Assembly (NCBI GenBank): GCA_028868395.1
Contig: JAGWUO010000005.1
Span: 1-17,672 of the forward strand
Direction of reading: 5' to 3'
Length of the DNA stretch: 17,672 bases
Origin: Cytophagales bacterium
GTDB lineage: Bacteria; Bacteroidota; Bacteroidia; Cytophagales; Spirosomataceae
In this document: one piece after another, positions 15,088 through 17,672 of the stretch
How the letters are laid out: the number at the start of each line of letters is the position of its first letter
Position numbering within the stretch: position 1 is the stretch's first letter
Notes under the pieces: model-generated
What the model saw: the letters and a program-made list of their open reading frames with translations, nothing else
Databases searched by the model: none
What the model was told of the DNA's origin: nothing
Program-made: the position numbers and the translations under genes

Positions 15088-15720
15088 ATGGCAGTTCCTA
15101 AAGCCATTATTTTTGATTTAGGTAATGTTTTATTACCCATTGACTTGTTGCTTACCTATGAGGCCTTTTCGTCGCATTCTACCTTAAGTGCATTAGAAAT
15201 TGCATCTATCATTATAGATAAACAGTTATGGGTTCCTTATGAATCCGGTCAACAAACAGATGAAGAATTTAGAAAATATCTTCGTTCTCATCTTCGTTTA
15301 ACTATTTCTGATGCGGATTTCGATCATGCTTTTTCTGCTTTATTATTAAATTTTCATGCAGGTGTTTATGAATGGATTGCTTCACTGAAATCTAAGTTTC
15401 ATTTGATCCTTTTGAGTAATACTAGTTCGATACATGCGGAGCGATTTACGAAGGTCTCCTTAGGGCCTGAGGGTCAAAATTTATTTAGTCTTTTTCATCA
15501 GGTATATTATTCTTTTGAAATGGGGCTTGTTAAGCCAGATTTAGCGATTTATCAGCAGGTGTTGAATGAACAAGGTTTTTTAGCGGAAGAGGTATTGTTT
15601 TTTGATGATAATGTCGCTAATATTAATGCCGCTAAGTCATTAGGGATTACATCTTTTTTAGTGGATCCGAGTCGTTCCTTAAGCCAAATTCAAGAAATTT
15701 TAGATACGTATGTTAGTTAG
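15088..15720 (+). CDS. HAD-IA family hydrolase, YihX-like sugar-phosphate phosphatase
   Basis: This is a predicted cytoplasmic haloacid-dehalogenase-type phosphatase. Motif I is IIFDLGNVLLPID with nucleophile Asp10. The usual second Asp is replaced by Gly, as in the YihX-like subgroup that starts FDLGNV. Motif II is LLSNTSSIH (Ser110, Asn111), motif III is the Lys139 in MGLVKPDLAIYQ, and motif IV is FFDDNVANINAA (Asp163, Asp164). The spacing and the ending LGITSFLVD match YihX, whose E. coli member acts on alpha-D-glucose 1-phosphate; the substrate here is not certain. The ATG at 15088 is one base after the accA stop and is preferred to a TTG at 15079, which would add three residues. The 3' end overlaps the acyltransferase gene by 11 bases. 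Confidence 0.9.
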   Translation: MAVPKAIIFDLGNVLLPIDLLLTYEAFSSHSTLSALEIASIIIDKQLWVPYESGQQTDEEFRKYLRSHLRLTISDADFDHAFSALLLNFHAGVYEWIASLKSKFHLILLSNTSSIHAERFTKVSLGPEGQNLFSLFHQVYYSFEMGLVKPDLAIYQQVLNEQGFLAEEVLFFDDNVANINAAKSLGITSFLVDPSRSLSQIQEILDTYVS

Positions 15721-16282
15721 TAGTCCTATTTTTGATGTGTTGTTTAAATTAGCTGGTTGGAAATTAGTGGGAGAGGTGCCGCGCGATTTAAAGAAGGCAT
15801 TAGTGATTGTTTGTCCACATGCTACTTGGAAGGATTTTATTGTAGGATTAGGAGCCCGCTCCTTACTTCGAATGCCTATTCTGTTTTGGGGTAAAAAAGA
15901 ACTTTTCGAAGGACCATTTGGCGGTATTTTTACCTGGTTAGGTGGTTATCCAGTGAATAGAGGAACAAAATCTAATTTAGTAGATTCGATTGTTGATATT
16001 TATAATTCTAAGGAATCCTTTTATGCTGTATTAGCACCAGAAGGTACACGTAAAGATGTTCAGGAGTTGAAAACGGGATTCTATTATATCGCAAATGGGG
16101 CGAAAGTACCTCTAATTATGATTGGATTTGACTTTGTGAATAAGGAAATTAAAATTAGAGAGCCTTACTATACAACAGGAGATTTTCAAAAAGATAAATT
16201 GGATATAGCTCGTTATTATCAAACTATTCCTGGTGTTCAAAAATCTTGGATTAAGAACTATTTAGCAGAAGCCGCTGAATAA
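15710..16282 (+). CDS. Lysophospholipid acyltransferase family protein (PlsC-like)
   Basis: This is a predicted membrane-associated acyltransferase of the LPLAT superfamily. The catalytic HX4D motif is HATWKD (His37 to Asp42). The second block is GGYPVNRG (78-85) and the third is APEGTRKD (109-116), which binds the glycerol phosphate moiety in PlsC. At 190 residues it is shorter than E. coli PlsC (245) but has all motifs and resembles the short '1-acyl-sn-glycerol-3-phosphate acyltransferase' proteins of Bacteroidota. The start overlaps the HAD gene by 11 bases. The 3' end overlaps the convergent lpxB gene by 25 bp. With accA two genes upstream, a role in phospholipid synthesis is plausible. 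Because the group is diverse, the precise acceptor (lysophosphatidate, another lysolipid or an ornithine lipid) is not certain. Confidence 0.87.
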   Translation: MLVSSPIFDVLFKLAGWKLVGEVPRDLKKALVIVCPHATWKDFIVGLGARSLLRMPILFWGKKELFEGPFGGIFTWLGGYPVNRGTKSNLVDSIVDIYNSKESFYAVLAPEGTRKDVQELKTGFYYIANGAKVPLIMIGFDFVNKEIKIREPYYTTGDFQKDKLDIARYYQTIPGVQKSWIKNYLAEAAE

Positions 16283-17340
16283 ATGAGTTCAGCCGTTTTT
16301 TTAGACGCTCCTGCGTTTCCTACTACTTTTTGTAACTCCTTATAATCGTTCTTCTGTTGTTGATAGGTCTTTCCCTTTTTTAATAAGTCTCGCATCCAAG
16401 CGGTCATGTGTTCAACAGAGAATTTTGCTTGAATTAATTCCGGTACAGCCAGTTTGTCTAAGATTATGTTAACGAGTGAGATGTATTTAATCTGGATGAC
16501 AATTTTTGCCAAAGAATAAAAGACCCAGTCCGTTTTATAAACAACGATCTGTGGCGTATTTAATAAGGCTGCTTCTAAGGTTGCAGTGCCTGAGGTTACG
16601 ATAGCCATCTCAGCTTGTTGTACTATATCGTATGTCTGATCGAATAGAACAGGGATGTTCGTTTGGTATAACTCTTTCCAATCTGATATTCCAGCAATGA
16701 CAAATGATAAATCGGGATTCGTCTTAGCTAATTGTTCAAATAGGGGTAAGGCTGTTTTGATTTCTTGCTTTCGGCTTCCGGCTAATAGGGCAATATATTT
16801 TTGCCCCTTTAAGCTGAATTCTTCATTGGGTACAAAAGTTTGAATGGCATCTTGCAGCGGATTCCCCACATATGCTGTAGAAATGCCCGCATCGCTAAAT
16901 AATTTCAGTTCAAAGGGGAAAATGACATAGAGGTGGTCGATCCACTTTTTAATTTCTTCTACACGCCCTTTATTCCAAGCCCAGACTTTAGGTGCAATAT
17001 AGAAATGAGTTTGAAAACCTTTCTTCTTCGCAATTTTAGCTGCCTTTAAATTGAATCCACCGTAATCAATAAAGATGACAGCATCCGGCTGAAAGGCTTC
17101 AATTTGTTCCCCAAAAGTTTTGAATAGTCCTTTTAGGCGTTGGATATTTTGAATAACTCCTAATATGCCCATAATCGCGAGTTGATTATGGTGTATGAGA
17201 ATTTCAGCCCCTTGGCTTTCCATGGAATCCCCACCCCAGGCTTTAATCAGAGCTTTATTATCCAGTTTTTTAATTTCCTGAATTAGATTTGATCCGTGAA
17301 GATCTCCTGATTTTTCTCCTGCTAGGATGAAGTATTTCAT
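16258..17340 (-). CDS. lpxB: Lipid-A-disaccharide synthase
   Basis: LpxB is a GT-B-fold glycosyltransferase (family GT19) that joins UDP-2,3-diacylglucosamine and lipid X into the lipid A disaccharide at the inner face of the inner membrane. The N-terminal AGEKSGDLHGSNLI matches the family start, followed by AWGGDSMESQGAEI, FIDYGGFNLKAAKIAKKKG, YIAPKVWAWNKGRVEEIKKW, and YVGNPLQDA. The C-terminal half has LLAGSRKQEIK, then TSGTATLEAALLNTPQIVVYK and ISLVNIILDKLAVPELIQ (given in parts). The 360-residue length is normal for Bacteroidota. It starts two bases after the queD stop, so the two are probably cotranscribed. Its 3' end overlaps the convergent acyltransferase gene, whose terminator-like hairpin lies inside lpxB coding sequence. 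Confidence 0.96.
   Translation of the reverse strand: MKYFILAGEKSGDLHGSNLIQEIKKLDNKALIKAWGGDSMESQGAEILIHHNQLAIMGILGVIQNIQRLKGLFKTFGEQIEAFQPDAVIFIDYGGFNLKAAKIAKKKGFQTHFYIAPKVWAWNKGRVEEIKKWIDHLYVIFPFELKLFSDAGISTAYVGNPLQDAIQTFVPNEEFSLKGQKYIALLAGSRKQEIKTALPLFEQLAKTNPDLSFVIAGISDWKELYQTNIPVLFDQTYDIVQQAEMAIVTSGTATLEAALLNTPQIVVYKTDWVFYSLAKIVIQIKYISLVNIILDKLAVPELIQAKFSVEHMTAWMRDLLKKGKTYQQQKNDYKELQKVVGNAGASKKTAELIYSAASAK
16274..16302 (+). terminator. Candidate terminator for the plus-strand accA-to-acyltransferase unit, inside lpxB
   Basis: GCTGAA (16274-16279) pairs with TTCAGC (16288-16293), with an 8-nt loop that contains the acyltransferase stop codon. A run of seven T residues (16296-16302) follows after two bases. 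The stem is short, so termination may be partial. On the other strand the same bases encode the last residues of LpxB. Confidence 0.45.
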
Positions 17341-17342
17341 TC

Positions 17343-17672
17343 TTATTCTCCGAAGTATTCGACCGAATTTTTATTTGTTTCGATGAGATGAATTTTATGT
17401 AAAGTGGCAGAAGAAGACGTAGCTGCTATTTTAGGAGCTAAAATTTTCCAAAACTCCATTACTAAAATTTCACAACTAGCCAGTTTGCCAAACATAAAAT
17501 CTACATCTAAATTAAGGTTTTTATGATCTACTTTATCAATAATTTCAGCCTTAATTAAATCGCCTAATTGCTTTAAATCATATACAAATCCAGTATCTGG
17601 GTCTGGAATCCCTTTCACTGTAACAATTAGTTCAAAGTTATGTCCATGCCAATTATTATTAGCACAAGGGCC
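17343..17672 (-). CDS. queD: 6-carboxytetrahydropterin synthase QueD / PTPS family (N-terminus cut by the window edge)
   Basis: QueD converts 7,8-dihydroneopterin triphosphate to 6-carboxytetrahydropterin in queuosine and 7-deazapurine synthesis. The frame is open to the right window edge, giving 109 residues. The first visible residues, CANNNWHGHNFEL, hold the catalytic Cys and the zinc-binding HGH pair. Then come GIPDPDTGFVYDLKQLG, VDHKNLNLDVDFM and SCEILVMEFWKIL with the conserved Glu, and the ending LIETNKNSVEYFGE. The Val-to-Met position near 17618 is a GTG codon inside the protein, not the true start. A pyruvoyltetrahydropterin synthase activity cannot be excluded without the N-terminus and neighbours. 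The stop is two bases before the lpxB start. Confidence 0.88.
   Translation of the reverse strand, partial: GPCANNNWHGHNFELIVTVKGIPDPDTGFVYDLKQLGDLIKAEIIDKVDHKNLNLDVDFMFGKLASCEILVMEFWKILAPKIAATSSSATLHKIHLIETNKNSVEYFGE

Noticed and set aside
1..17672. CRISPR arrays, tRNA genes, insertion sequences, integrases, toxin-antitoxin or other defence genes
   Set aside because: Reading both strands, I found no regularly spaced repeats, no cloverleaf genes, no transposase or integrase motifs and no defence-gene domains.

Overview
This window reads as chromosomal DNA of a member of the Bacteroidota, probably the Cytophagales (inference). Four signs point there. A SusC/SusD outer-membrane pair is present. 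Several promoters fit the phylum's TTG plus TAnnTTTG pattern. Ribosome binding sites show almost no Shine-Dalgarno character. Ribosomal protein S16 carries the long Ala/Glu-rich tail common in this group. Coding sequence is moderately AT-rich, favours TTA for Leu and CGT for Arg, and is tightly packed.

Layout. (1) 1-155: the 3' end of an unidentified gene. (2) 174-530: RNase P RNA (rnpB), whose promoter lies partly inside that upstream gene. (3) 622-4370: an operon-like run of rpsP, rimM, trmD, an EamA-family exporter and a secreted alpha/beta hydrolase. A strong intrinsic terminator sits directly between rpsP and rimM and probably acts as an attenuator. (4) 4358-5755, minus strand: an amino-acid permease of the APC superfamily. 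(5) 5756-5995: a divergent regulatory region with a 22-bp perfect LacI-type palindrome, an overlapping second copy of its core and a separate 24-bp inverted repeat. (6) 5996-12607: a FecI-like sigma factor, a 44-codon basic ORF, SusC, SusD and a secreted DUF6807 (PmoA-like) protein. This looks like a small nutrient-uptake locus without an obvious glycoside hydrolase or FecR anti-sigma gene. (7) 12676-16282: a beta-CASP metallo-beta-lactamase RNA-processing enzyme, accA, a YihX-like HAD phosphatase and a PlsC-like acyltransferase, the last three closely coupled. (8) 16258-17672, minus strand: queD (cut by the window edge) followed by lpxB.

How the genes work together. The left part is translation machinery: tRNA 5' processing, a 30S subunit protein, 16S maturation and tRNA m1G37 methylation. 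The centre imports and perhaps processes an unknown, probably sugar-related, substrate. Its control seems to combine a LacI-family regulator encoded elsewhere with a local sigma factor. The right part is membrane-lipid biosynthesis: malonyl-CoA formation, lysophospholipid acylation and lipid A assembly.

No clearly new defence or mobile system is visible. There is no CRISPR array, insertion sequence, tRNA or integrase. The observations most worth a second look are the tandem LacI-type operator next to a sigma-factor gene, the small ORF where a FecR gene would be expected, and terminators placed immediately before downstream start codons of co-directional genes.
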